NCBI GenBank assembly: GCA_947648905.1
Contig: CANSPP010000002.1
Location: forward strand, 1-64,000
Source: an uncultured Clostridium sp.
Lineage (GTDB): Bacteria > Bacillota > Clostridia > TANB77 > CAG-508
DNA length: 64,000 nucleotides
Direction of reading: 5' to 3'
Shown here piece by piece: positions 18,503 through 27,367 of this stretch (positions are counted from its first letter, which is position 1; each line of letters starts with the position of its first letter). The position numbers and the translations under genes were made by a program. Under the pieces are notes generated by a model. That model ran no database searches and had not been told where the DNA came from. It was given only the letters and a program-made list of their open reading frames with translations.

Positions 18503-19027
18503 ATGAAAAAACAACACAAAATACTAATAGTAGCAATAATCATATTAGTGCTAATCACAGGAGCAGTAATCTATATTAATGAAATCAAAATAAAAGGCCA
18601 AAAACAAGCAGAAATCATCCAAAATAACATACCAGAAAATAATGAAAATAACAAGGAATACAACACAGATTTTGAAATAAGATATAGTCAAAGAAAAGAC
18701 CTAGGAATAGAGAAAATGGCAGAAGGAATATATACATTTGGCGGAGACGTAACAATTATAGTAGAACAAGATATGGTATATGAATTGAAAGATGAATTAG
18801 AGCAAAACGTTATAAGCATAGAAGAGATATTACAACAAGCTAAAGCAGATGAAAAGAACGCAGTATGTGAAACAAGAGAATATGATGATGGTGGAAGTAT
18901 AGAATATTTATATCCAGAGTATACAATTTTAAAATATCATACATTAGAGGGTAATGAAGATGTATATATAGGTTTTAGAGACGGAATAATTAATCAACTA
19001 AATAAAATTTTAGAAGATGAAATGTAA
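18503..19027 (+). CDS. Secreted or membrane-anchored hypothetical protein
   Basis: 174 residues with one N-terminal hydrophobic helix (about 5-24) and an acidic, Glu/Asn-rich extracytoplasmic domain with no recognised motif. Its own promoter region lies upstream (TATAAA near 18472) and a terminator follows, so it is a single-gene unit between the deoxyribosyltransferase-like gene and the ABC transporter. Confidence 0.55.
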   Translation: MKKQHKILIVAIIILVLITGAVIYINEIKIKGQKQAEIIQNNIPENNENNKEYNTDFEIRYSQRKDLGIEKMAEGIYTFGGDVTIIVEQDMVYELKDELEQNVISIEEILQQAKADEKNAVCETREYDDGGSIEYLYPEYTILKYHTLEGNEDVYIGFRDGIINQLNKILEDEM

Positions 19028-19054
19028 CAATGATAAGTTCACAAAAAATTCACA

Positions 19055-19084
19055 AAGAATAGCAACAAAAAGCTATTCTTTTTA
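19055..19084 (+). terminator. Intrinsic terminator
   Basis: AAGAATAGC (19055-19063) pairs with GCTATTCTT (19072-19080), followed by TTTT. Confidence 0.8.
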
Positions 19085-19126
19085 TTAATTTTATGATATA
19101 AGATATAAAATAAAGGAGGCATAGTA

Positions 19127-21742
19127 ATGTTAAAATTAAAAAATATAACAAAAACATATGTAAGTGGAGACGAAAAAGTAGAAGCTCTAAAAGGTATAAA
19201 CATACAATTTAGACAATCAGAGTTCGTATCCATACTAGGACAAAGCGGATGTGGAAAAACAACATTATTAAATATAATAGGTGGTTTGGATAGATATACA
19301 AAAGGAGATTTAATAATAAATGGAAAATCAACAAAAGACTTTAAAGACAGAGACTGGGATACATACAGAAACCACAGTATAGGATTTGTATTCCAAAGTT
19401 ACAACCTAATACCACACCAAACAATACTATCAAATGTAGAGCTAGCACTAACAATTTCAGGAGTATCAAAAAAAGAGAGAAAAGCAAGAGCTATAAAAGC
19501 GTTAGAAGATGTGGGATTAAAAGAACAAATTAACAAAAAGCCAAACCAATTATCAGGTGGGCAAATGCAAAGAGTTGCAATAGCAAGAGCATTGGTAAAC
19601 AACCCAGACATTATTCTGGCAGATGAACCAACAGGTGCATTAGACACAAAAACAAGTGTGCAAGTAATGGAAATTTTGAAGAAAATTTCTAAAGATAAGT
19701 TAATAATAATGGTAACACACAATCCAGATTTAGCAGAAAAATATTCTAGCAGAATTATAAAAATATTAGACGGTAAAATAACAGATGACTCTAATCCATA
19801 CGAAGCAGACAAAAAGGAAACAAATAAAGAAAAAGTAAGATTTACATCAATGAAATTCTTTACAGCACTAAGGTTAAGCTTAAACAATTTAATGACTAAA
19901 AAAGGAAGAACATTATTAACATCATTTGCAGGGTCAATTGGAATTATCGGAATAGCCTTAATACTAGCAATATCAACAGGTGTACAAAATTATATAGATA
20001 AAGTTGAAGAAGACACACTTTCTTCTTATCCAATTAGCATAGAAGAATCAACAATAGACATGTCAAGTATGATGGAAGCTATGATGGGGCAAACAAATAG
20101 TGACACATCAAATTATGAAGAAGGAAAGATTTATTCTTCAGACATAATGGGAGAAATGATTACAACTTTATCAAACAAAGTAGAGAATAACAATTTAACA
20201 GAACTTAGAAAATATATTAAAGAAGGAAATAACGGAATAACAGATAATAGCAATGCAATTCAATACGACTACAACTTAAATATAAACTTATATAAAGAAG
20301 ATACAGAAAATGGAATTGTTAGAGTTAATCCAAGTACAGTTATGAATGCTTTAGGAATGGGGGAAATGTTAGAAGCAAGAAATAATTCTTCTATGTATTC
20401 AATGGTGTCTGGAAGTTCTGCAATGCAAATGGCAAGCAATACAGATGTATGGACCAAAATGCTAGATAATGAAGAATTACTACATTCACAATATGACTTG
20501 CTAGCAGGTAGCTGGCCAAAAAATTACAACGAAGTAGTTCTAATTGCAACTGAGGACAATGAAATAAGTGATTATACTTTATATGCATTAGGATTAAAAG
20601 ACCAAAAGGAATTAGAGAAAAAATGGAATGCAGTTCAAAAAGGAGAAGAAATTTCTGAAGAAGAGCAAACAAGTTATACATATGAAGAATTACTAAATTT
20701 ATCATTTAAACTAATTTTAAATTCTGACTATTATAAAAAAGAAAATGGAATATGGCTAGATAAAAGTGAAGACGAAGAATATATGAAAAATCAATTAAAA
20801 GAAGCTGAAGACATAAAAGTGGTTGGAATTATAAGACAAAATGAAGAAACTGTTGCAACATCAATGGCTGGAGGAATAGGCTATATAAAAGAGTTAGAAG
20901 AATATGTTATTAATAAGTCAAATAATTCTGAAATAGTAAAAGAACAAAAAGAAAACCAAGAAACAAATGTATTTTCAGGATTAAAATTCCCAACAGAAGA
21001 AGAGGCATCAGCAAACTTTGACTACAATTCTCTATCAAATGAACAAAAAATGGCAATGAGTAAATTAAGCAGTGAACAGATAGCAGAAATGATGCAAGCA
21101 TATACAGAAAACAAAAATGCAAGTTATGAGAAAAATTTAGAAAAATTAGGTGCAATTGACTTAGATAAACCATCTTCAATTAGCATATATCCGAAAAACT
21201 TTGAAGCTAAAGAAAAGATTTCTGATGCAATAGAAGAATACAATCAAAAACAAAGAGATGAAGGCAAAGAGGAAAATGTAATAAATTATACTGATATGGT
21301 AGGAATTATGATGAAATCTGTAAGTCAAATTATAGATATAATCAGTTATGTATTGATTGCATTTGTTGCAATATCACTTATAGTTTCATCAATTATGATT
21401 GGAATTATAACTTATATATCAGTATTAGAAAGAACAAAAGAAATAGGAATATTAAGAGCAATAGGAGCATCTAAAAAAGATATATCAAGAGTATTTAATG
21501 CAGAAACATTTATAATAGGATTTATATCTGGATTATTGGGAATAGGAATAACTGTTTTACTTACAATACCAATAAATAGTGCAATTTATGCATTAACAGG
21601 AGTATCAGTAAAAACTATGGTTCCACTAACAGCAGGAGTTGTATTGGTTCTAATAAGTATGTTCCTTACAATAATTGCGGGATTAGTTCCATCTAAGATG
21701 GCTAGCAAAAAAGACCCAGTTGAAGCACTAAGGACAGAATAA
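19127..21742 (+). CDS. MacB-like ABC transporter, ATPase and FtsX-type permease fused
   Basis: 871 residues. ATPase 1-225: Walker [11 protein letters not shown]-loop '[10 protein letters not shown]', signature LSGGQMQ, Walker B '[12 protein letters not shown]', H-loop 'VTHNPD'. A short linker leads to a first transmembrane helix (about 265-285), a large extracytoplasmic domain (about 290-690), and three C-terminal helices with the FtsX signature ('[27 protein letters not shown]', then '[20 protein letters not shown]'). It extrudes or mechanotransmits for peptides, lipoproteins or antimicrobial compounds. GGAGG start signal. No regulator is adjacent. Confidence 0.9.
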   Translation: MLKLKNITKTYVSGDEKVEALKGINIQFRQSEFVSILGQSGCGKTTLLNIIGGLDRYTKGDLIINGKSTKDFKDRDWDTYRNHSIGFVFQSYNLIPHQTILSNVELALTISGVSKKERKARAIKALEDVGLKEQINKKPNQLSGGQMQRVAIARALVNNPDIILADEPTGALDTKTSVQVMEILKKISKDKLIIMVTHNPDLAEKYSSRIIKILDGKITDDSNPYEADKKETNKEKVRFTSMKFFTALRLSLNNLMTKKGRTLLTSFAGSIGIIGIALILAISTGVQNYIDKVEEDTLSSYPISIEESTIDMSSMMEAMMGQTNSDTSNYEEGKIYSSDIMGEMITTLSNKVENNNLTELRKYIKEGNNGITDNSNAIQYDYNLNINLYKEDTENGIVRVNPSTVMNALGMGEMLEARNNSSMYSMVSGSSAMQMASNTDVWTKMLDNEELLHSQYDLLAGSWPKNYNEVVLIATEDNEISDYTLYALGLKDQKELEKKWNAVQKGEEISEEEQTSYTYEELLNLSFKLILNSDYYKKENGIWLDKSEDEEYMKNQLKEAEDIKVVGIIRQNEETVATSMAGGIGYIKELEEYVINKSNNSEIVKEQKENQETNVFSGLKFPTEEEASANFDYNSLSNEQKMAMSKLSSEQIAEMMQAYTENKNASYEKNLEKLGAIDLDKPSSISIYPKNFEAKEKISDAIEEYNQKQRDEGKEENVINYTDMVGIMMKSVSQIIDIISYVLIAFVAISLIVSSIMIGIITYISVLERTKEIGILRAIGASKKDISRVFNAETFIIGFISGLLGIGITVLLTIPINSAIYALTGVSVKTMVPLTAGVVLVLISMFLTIIAGLVPSKMASKKDPVEALRTE

Positions 21743-21797
21743 TGTCCAATTGGGGACGTTTCTCTTTTGGACATTTTGTCCATTTTGGGACACATCT
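21743..21797 (+). repeat. GGGACG-core repeat copy 3; left arm of a 55-bp inverted pair around the T-box
   Basis: The core hairpin is 21743-21773 (TGTCCAA/TTGGACA stem, GGGGACGTTTCTC loop), with extra sequence to about 21797. The reverse complement recurs at 22190-22243 with only about two differences by eye, so the ileS promoter and T-box lie between inverted arms. Confidence 0.8.
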
Positions 21798-21842
21798 CTT
21801 AAAATACTTTTTGATACAGACCAAAAAAGTTTAAAAAAGTCC

Positions 21843-21870
21843 TTGCAAAACGAAAAAAATGTGATATAAT
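21843..21870 (+). promoter_or_regulatory. ileS T-box promoter
   Basis: TTGCAA at 21843-21848, 16 bases, TATAAT at 21865-21870, just upstream of the T-box stem I. Confidence 0.7.
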
Positions 21871-21877
21871 ATAAAGC

Positions 21878-22136
21878 AATATTGAAAAAACAATAACAAG
21901 GACAACACGAATAATACAATAACCAACAGAGAGCCAAAGGATGGTGGAATTTTGGCAGGTAAAAATTATTTGTTATCACCTTAGTTTGTTGCTAAATTGA
22001 AATAACAGTAAATTAGCCGTAAATCTGCGTTAAAGATAGTAAAGAGAGTAAATAAAAAAACAAATTTACTAACTTAGGTGGTACCGCGGAAATAAAATCT
22101 TTTCGTCCTAAAACAATAGGATGAAAAGATTTTTTG
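21878..22136 (+). promoter_or_regulatory. T-box leader (tRNA-Ile sensing) controlling ileS
   Basis: Stem I with AGAGAGCC at 21927 onward and a GGTGG element, a candidate specifier ATC at 21975-21977 on the 3' strand, and the conserved T-box TTAGGTGGTACCGCGG around 22074-22089, whose TGGT bulge pairs with the uncharged tRNA end. A terminator follows at 22097-22136. Uncharged tRNA-Ile stabilises the antiterminator and switches the synthetase gene on. The ATC specifier agrees with the downstream isoleucyl-tRNA synthetase. Confidence 0.95.
22097..22136 (+). terminator. T-box terminator
   Basis: 13-bp stem (22097-22109 with 22118-22130, one G-T pair), then TTTTT. Confidence 0.9.
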
Positions 22137-22189
22137 ATGTTTTTGGGTGTTTTAGGGACAGAGCAAAAAACATCACCACCAAAATTAAA

Positions 22190-22243
22190 GATGTGTCCCC
22201 AAATGGACAAAATGTCCAAAAGAGAAACGTCCCCAATTGGACA
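22190..22243 (-). repeat. GGGACG-core repeat copy 4; right arm of inverted pair
   Basis: The core hairpin at 22213-22243 is the exact reverse complement of 21743-21773, and the homology extends leftward to about 22190. It lies in the ileS 5' untranslated region between the T-box terminator and the Shine-Dalgarno. Confidence 0.8.
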
Positions 22244-22268
22244 CAATTGAATAAAAGGAGGAATTTTT

Positions 22269-25200
22269 ATGTACAAAAAAGTAGAACTGCCACAAGAAGG
22301 TTTTGTGGGAATTGAAAGAGATGTTGCAAAACAATGGAAAGAGAAAGACATAATTAAAAAGAATTTTGCTATGAATGAAGGGAAAAGATATTTTACATTC
22401 TATGACGGCCCTCCAACAGCAAATGGAATGCCGCATGTTGGTCATATTGAAACAAGGGTTATGAAGGATATTATCCCAAGATATAAAGTTATGAAGGGTT
22501 ATCAAGTTATTCGTAAAGCTGGATGGGATACACATGGTCTTCCAGTTGAACTTGAGATTGAAAAGAAACTGGGTATTTCTGGAAAAGAGCAAATTGAAGA
22601 ATATGGTGTAGAAGATTTTGTTAAACAATGTAAAGAAAGTGTGTTTACATATGTTCATAAATGGGAAGAGATGACAGAGAAGGTAGGATATTGGGTAGAT
22701 ATGGAGAACCCATATGTTACATACCATAACGATTATATTGAGTCTGTATGGTGGGCTTTAAAACAAATGTGGGAAAAAGGTTTATTATATGAAGGTCACA
22801 AAGTTATGCCATATTGTCCTAGATGTGGAACAGCTTTATCTTCACACGAAGTAGCACAAGGTTATAAAGATGTAAAAGATTTAACTTGTATTGCAAAATT
22901 TAAAGTTGTAGATGAAGATAAATATATTCTAGCTTGGACAACAACACCTTGGACATTGCCTTCAAACTTAGCACTTTGTGTTAATAAAGCTTATGAATAT
23001 GCAGAAGTAAAAGCAAATATTGGAACAGATGATGAGCCAGTATATGAAAATTATATATTAGCAAAGGATTTAATTGATACAGTCCTAAAAGAAACACCAT
23101 ATGAACTAGTAAAAACATTTAAAGGTGAAGAGTTATTAGGAACAAAATATGAAAGATTAATGCCTTTTGGAGAAGTTGAAGGAAAAGCTTTTGAAGTAAT
23201 CCACGGAGACTATGTAACATTAACAGATGGTACTGGTATTGTTCATATTGCGCCAGCTTATGGTGAAGATGATAGCTTAGTTGCTAAACAAAATGGAATT
23301 ACATTTATCAATTTAGTAGATAAATCTGGAAACTTTGTAAAAGAAGTAGAGCCTTGGGCAGGAAGATTTGTAAGAGATTGTAACGAAGATATCTGCAAAT
23401 GGTTAAAAGAAGAAAATAAATTATTTAGCAAAGAAAAACACTTACACTCATATCCACATTGTTGGAGATGTGATACACCATTACTTTACTATCCAAAAGA
23501 GAGTTGGTTTGTTGCAATGAGCAAACTAAGAGACGAATTAGTTGCAAACAACAACAAAGTAAACTGGTATCCAGATACAATAAGAACAGGAAGATTTGGA
23601 AAATTCTTGGAAAATGTAATTGACTGGGGAATTTCAAGAGATAGATATTGGGGAACACCACTACCAGTATGGACTTGTGAAGATGAAGAATGTGGACATA
23701 AAGAATGTATTGGTTCAATAGAAGAACTAAAACAAAAAGCAATTGAATGCCCAGATGATATAGAATTACATAAACCATATATAGACAATGTACATCTAAA
23801 ATGTCCAAAATGTGGTAAGAAAATGAATAGAGCAAAAGAAGTTATAGACTGTTGGTTTGACTCTGGTTCAATGCCTTTTGCGCAATGGCACTATCCATTT
23901 GAAAATAAAGAAATGTTTGATAAAAACTTCCCAGCAGGATTTATATCAGAAGCAATTGACCAAACAAGAGGATGGTTCTATACATTAACAGCAGTAGGAA
24001 CAGCGTTATTTGGAAGAACACCATTTGAAAACTGTATAGTTTTAGGACACGTGCTAGATGAAAAAGGACAAAAGATGTCTAAATCAAAGAAAAATGGTGT
24101 AGACCCAATGACATTATTAGACACAATAGGAGCAGATGCAACAAGGTGGCATTTCTATACTTGCTCAGCACCATGGCTTCCAACAAGACTTGGTATAAAT
24201 AATGTGCAAGAAACACAAAGAGGATTTATATCTACATTATGGAATGTATACTCATTCTACGTTCTATATGCAGAAATAGACAAATTTAATCCATTAAATT
24301 ACAGCGACTTCAAACTTACAAATGTTATGGATAAATGGATAATTTCTAAGTTAAATACATTAGTTGAAGAAGTTGATAAAAAACTAGAAGAATATGATAT
24401 TATATCAGCAGCACTAGCAATTGAAGATTTCACAGACGAACTTTCAAACTGGTATGTACGTAGAAATAGAGAAAGATTTTGGACTCAAGGTTTAAATGAC
24501 GAAAAAATAGGAGCATATGTAACATTATACAAAGTATTAACAACATTAATAAAAATATCAGCACCATTTGTACCATTTGTAACAGAAGAAATCTATCAAA
24601 ACCTAGTAGTTGGATTAGATAATACAGCTCCAGAAAGTGTACATCTATGCTTATGGCCAGAAGTAGACAAAACAGCTATAAATCCAGAGTTAGAAAAAGA
24701 AATGGGCTTAGCATATAAAATAGTAAAACTAGGAAGAAGCGCAAGAAATTCTGCAAATATCAAAAATAGACAACCATTATCAGAAATGCTAATTTCAGTA
24801 GATACATTACCAGAATACTATTCAGACATAGTAAAAGAAGAACTAAATGTAAAATCAATCAAACTAGGAGCAGAAATGTCAGAATACGTAAATTTTGAAA
24901 TTAAGCCGAACTTACCAGTACTTGGAAAAGAATATGGAAAACTAATTCCAAGAATTAGACAAGAAATTGCTAATAAAAATCAAATGGACTTAGCAAACAC
25001 TGTAAAAAATGGTGGAGTGGAATATATTGAAATAGATGATACTCAAATTGAATTAAATGCAGAAAACTTATTAATAACAATGCAAGGAAAAGAAGGATTT
25101 GCATTTAGTGGTGAGGGAGAAATAGGTGTAGTATTAGATACAAACATTACTCCTGAGCTAAAAGAAGAAGGATATGTAAGAGAAATACTTTCAAAAGTTC

Positions 25201-25415
25201 AAAATATGAGAAAAGACAAAGGATTTGAAGTATTAGACAACATAACACTATATGTTTCTGGAAATGAAATGCTAGAAAAAGTTGTAAAACAAAACGAAGA
25301 AGTAATCAAAAATGACACATTAGCAGTAGAAATAGTTTATGGAGCAAACAAAGAAGATTATACAGAAACAAATATAAATGGCGAAAAATTAAATATTCAA
25401 GTAGAAGTTGTGTAA
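22269..25415 (+). CDS. ileS: Isoleucyl-tRNA synthetase, type 2
   Basis: 1048 residues. HVGH at about 57-60, KMSKS at about 602-606 followed by 'KKNGVDPM', and an intact CP1 editing domain ('TTPWTLPSN', '[15 protein letters not shown]'). The '[14 protein letters not shown]' segment, the paired CxxC near 475-525 and the overall length put it in the IleRS2 (eukaryote-like) subgroup rather than the shorter B. subtilis IleRS1. IleRS2 enzymes are generally insensitive to mupirocin (known for the family, not tested here). AAAGGAGG start signal, regulated by the upstream T-box. Confidence 0.95.
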   Translation: MYKKVELPQEGFVGIERDVAKQWKEKDIIKKNFAMNEGKRYFTFYDGPPTANGMPHVGHIETRVMKDIIPRYKVMKGYQVIRKAGWDTHGLPVELEIEKKLGISGKEQIEEYGVEDFVKQCKESVFTYVHKWEEMTEKVGYWVDMENPYVTYHNDYIESVWWALKQMWEKGLLYEGHKVMPYCPRCGTALSSHEVAQGYKDVKDLTCIAKFKVVDEDKYILAWTTTPWTLPSNLALCVNKAYEYAEVKANIGTDDEPVYENYILAKDLIDTVLKETPYELVKTFKGEELLGTKYERLMPFGEVEGKAFEVIHGDYVTLTDGTGIVHIAPAYGEDDSLVAKQNGITFINLVDKSGNFVKEVEPWAGRFVRDCNEDICKWLKEENKLFSKEKHLHSYPHCWRCDTPLLYYPKESWFVAMSKLRDELVANNNKVNWYPDTIRTGRFGKFLENVIDWGISRDRYWGTPLPVWTCEDEECGHKECIGSIEELKQKAIECPDDIELHKPYIDNVHLKCPKCGKKMNRAKEVIDCWFDSGSMPFAQWHYPFENKEMFDKNFPAGFISEAIDQTRGWFYTLTAVGTALFGRTPFENCIVLGHVLDEKGQKMSKSKKNGVDPMTLLDTIGADATRWHFYTCSAPWLPTRLGINNVQETQRGFISTLWNVYSFYVLYAEIDKFNPLNYSDFKLTNVMDKWIISKLNTLVEEVDKKLEEYDIISAALAIEDFTDELSNWYVRRNRERFWTQGLNDEKIGAYVTLYKVLTTLIKISAPFVPFVTEEIYQNLVVGLDNTAPESVHLCLWPEVDKTAINPELEKEMGLAYKIVKLGRSARNSANIKNRQPLSEMLISVDTLPEYYSDIVKEELNVKSIKLGAEMSEYVNFEIKPNLPVLGKEYGKLIPRIRQEIANKNQMDLANTVKNGGVEYIEIDDTQIELNAENLLITMQGKEGFAFSGEGEIGVVLDTNITPELKEEGYVREILSKVQNMRKDKGFEVLDNITLYVSGNEMLEKVVKQNEEVIKNDTLAVEIVYGANKEDYTETNINGEKLNIQVEVV

Positions 25416-25469
25416 AAAATTAGGATTAGTGTTATAATATAAAAAACAACATACAAGGGGGAAAAGAAA

Positions 25470-26615
25470 TTGATAAAAAAAGTAGGAATATTGGCAAATG
25501 GTGGAGACGTATCAGGATTTAATGCAGTTATAAGAGCAATTGTAAAAACAGCAGAAAATCACGATGTAGAATGTTATGGAATAATAGATGGTTACAATGG
25601 ATTGCTAAAAAAAGACTTTGAAAGACTAAGCACAGCAGGAGATGGAAATGCAATAGGAATATTACCACAAGGTGGTTCAATAATAGGCTCATCAACAAAC
25701 GCAAACCTATTTAATTACAAAATTGTAAATGAAGATGGAAGTGTAGAATTCAAAGACGTATCAGACCAAGCAATAGCAAACATAAAAGAATTTGGATTTG
25801 ACTGTATATTCACACTAGGTGGAGACGGAACACAAAAATCAGCAAGAGACTTCTCAACAAAAGGAGTAAATGTAATAGGAGTACCAAAAACAATAGACAA
25901 TGACGTAGCATGTACAGACATTACATTTGGATATAACACAGCAGTATCAGTTGCAATGGAAGCACTAGACAGACTACACACAACAGGAGCAACACACCAC
26001 AGAATAATGGTGTTAGAAGTAATGGGAAGATATGCAGGATGGATAGCTCTAGAAGCAGCAATAGCAGGAGGAGCAGACGTAGCATTAATACCAGAAATAC
26101 CATATGACATAAACAGGGTAGCAACAAAAATAGAAAACAGAAAGAAAAGAGGAAAAAGCTTCAGTGTAGTAGTAGTAGCAGAAGGAGCAACACCAATAGG
26201 CGGAGAACTTACAGTAATGAATACAAGAGACAACGGAGCAGGAGTAGACAACACAAAACTTGGTGGAATTGGAGAAGTAGTAGCAAAACAACTACAACAA
26301 CTAACAGGGCTAGAAGCAAGAAACACAACATTAGGATATATGCAAAGAGGTGGAACACCAACAGCATTTGATAGAGTATTATCAACAAAATACGGAACAA
26401 AAGCAATGGAACTAGCACTAGAAGGAAAATTTGGAACATTAGCAGTTATGAGAAATGGAAAACTAGATTATGCAACATTAGATGACGTAGTTGGAAACAA
26501 CACAAAAATAGGAGCAGCATCAGGAAACACAGAAGAAAGCAACTTAAGAAAAATCAAAATGGATGATGACCTAATAAAAACAGCAAGAAACATAGGAATA
26601 AACTTAGGAGACTAA
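25470..26615 (+). CDS. pfkA: 6-phosphofructokinase, group with G104/K124 signature
   Basis: 381 residues, TTG start after AAGGGGG. Phosphorylates fructose 6-phosphate in glycolysis. 'NGGDVSGFNAVIRA' opens the nucleotide site, and 'LGGDGTQKSARDF' and 'PKTIDND' hold the donor- and catalytic-site residues. The family rule is Gly at the first position plus Gly at the second (PGTIDND) for classical ATP-PFK, and Asp plus Lys for PPi-PFK. This protein has the mixed Gly plus Lys pair seen in ATP-using members of the PPi-like clades. The donor is therefore probably ATP but cannot be settled from sequence. It follows ileS closely with its own TATAAT-like promoter near 25433. Confidence 0.9.
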   Translation: MIKKVGILANGGDVSGFNAVIRAIVKTAENHDVECYGIIDGYNGLLKKDFERLSTAGDGNAIGILPQGGSIIGSSTNANLFNYKIVNEDGSVEFKDVSDQAIANIKEFGFDCIFTLGGDGTQKSARDFSTKGVNVIGVPKTIDNDVACTDITFGYNTAVSVAMEALDRLHTTGATHHRIMVLEVMGRYAGWIALEAAIAGGADVALIPEIPYDINRVATKIENRKKRGKSFSVVVVAEGATPIGGELTVMNTRDNGAGVDNTKLGGIGEVVAKQLQQLTGLEARNTTLGYMQRGGTPTAFDRVLSTKYGTKAMELALEGKFGTLAVMRNGKLDYATLDDVVGNNTKIGAASGNTEESNLRKIKMDDDLIKTARNIGINLGD

Positions 26616-26648
26616 TGGAACAAAAAAGAAACGTCCCAGAATGTTCCA
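26616..26648 (-). repeat. GGGACG-core hairpin repeat, copy 5
   Basis: Stem TGGAACA/TGTTCCA with core GAAACGTCCCA. It begins at the base after the pfkA stop and ends just before the next Shine-Dalgarno. Confidence 0.7.
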
Positions 26649-26665
26649 AAGAAAGGAATAAAAAT

Positions 26666-27313
26666 ATGGATAAGAAAAAAATGATAATATTTTCAGTAAT
26701 AGCAGTTGTTATTGTAGCAATAATTATAGGAGTAATTTGCTTCTTTGCGTTTGGAAACAAAAATTCAAATGAAAACCCTGTTAACAAAATAAGTAAGTTA
26801 TACGAAAATTTAAAAGCAAAGGAAACTTATAGTTTTACAGCGATATTAGATGATAATAATAAAGAATTTTATGCAAAAGGAAACAATGCTTCATATACAG
26901 AGTCTGTATATAATGGAAATGTTTCAAAATATGTAATTAAAGATGGAAATTCATATTTGATAGTAGATGAGTCTAACGAATATTATACTTATGCTAACAA
27001 TGAAACAGATTTAAATAAAGTTGAGAAGATATTAGCAAATCTTTCTGGTTTAGAGTTTACAACAGGGGAAGAAAAGGTTAATAACAAAAAATATCAATAT
27101 ATGGAATATGGACAAGCAACAGATTTTACAATGATGTCTTCAGCACAAATAGCATCAAGTGGAGATGTGAAAACTAGATTTTATTTTTCAGGGGACAAAT
27201 TGGCTTATATTAAGACAATTGTAGGTGAAAAGGAAGAATTACTAAAGGTTGATATTTCTGATAAAGTAAATAGTAGTTTATTTGAAATACCAGCTAATTA
27301 TGAAGAAAAATAA
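26666..27313 (+). CDS. Membrane-anchored hypothetical protein
   Basis: 215 residues from ATG 26666 (GAAAGGA site); the longer frame starting at 26615 would translate the repeat and is not favoured. One N-terminal transmembrane helix (about 7-27), then an extracytoplasmic domain with many short beta strands ('KETYSFTAILDDNNKEFYAKG', shorter related strands after) of LolA/LppX-like character. It recalls the c-di-GMP-controlled protein at 14957 in layout. Lies between pfkA and valS. Confidence 0.55.
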   Translation: MDKKKMIIFSVIAVVIVAIIIGVICFFAFGNKNSNENPVNKISKLYENLKAKETYSFTAILDDNNKEFYAKGNNASYTESVYNGNVSKYVIKDGNSYLIVDESNEYYTYANNETDLNKVEKILANLSGLEFTTGEEKVNNKKYQYMEYGQATDFTMMSSAQIASSGDVKTRFYFSGDKLAYIKTIVGEKEELLKVDISDKVNSSLFEIPANYEEK

Positions 27314-27316
27314 AAA

Positions 27317-27345
27317 GGAACAGGGTAACTTTTTTGCCCTGTCCC
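27317..27345 (+). repeat. Divergent hairpin repeat between 27313 and valS
   Basis: Stem GGAACAGGG/CCCTGTCC with T-rich loop. It has the length and place of the GGGACG family but lacks the core, so it is a degenerate copy or a plain terminator. Confidence 0.45.
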
Positions 27346-27367
27346 AAAAGTATAGAAAGGAGTTTGT

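Noticed and set aside
25715..26439. Several minus-strand open frames opposite pfkA
   Set aside because: Low-complexity Leu/Cys/Tyr translations caused by the A-rich coding strand; no starts or conserved features.
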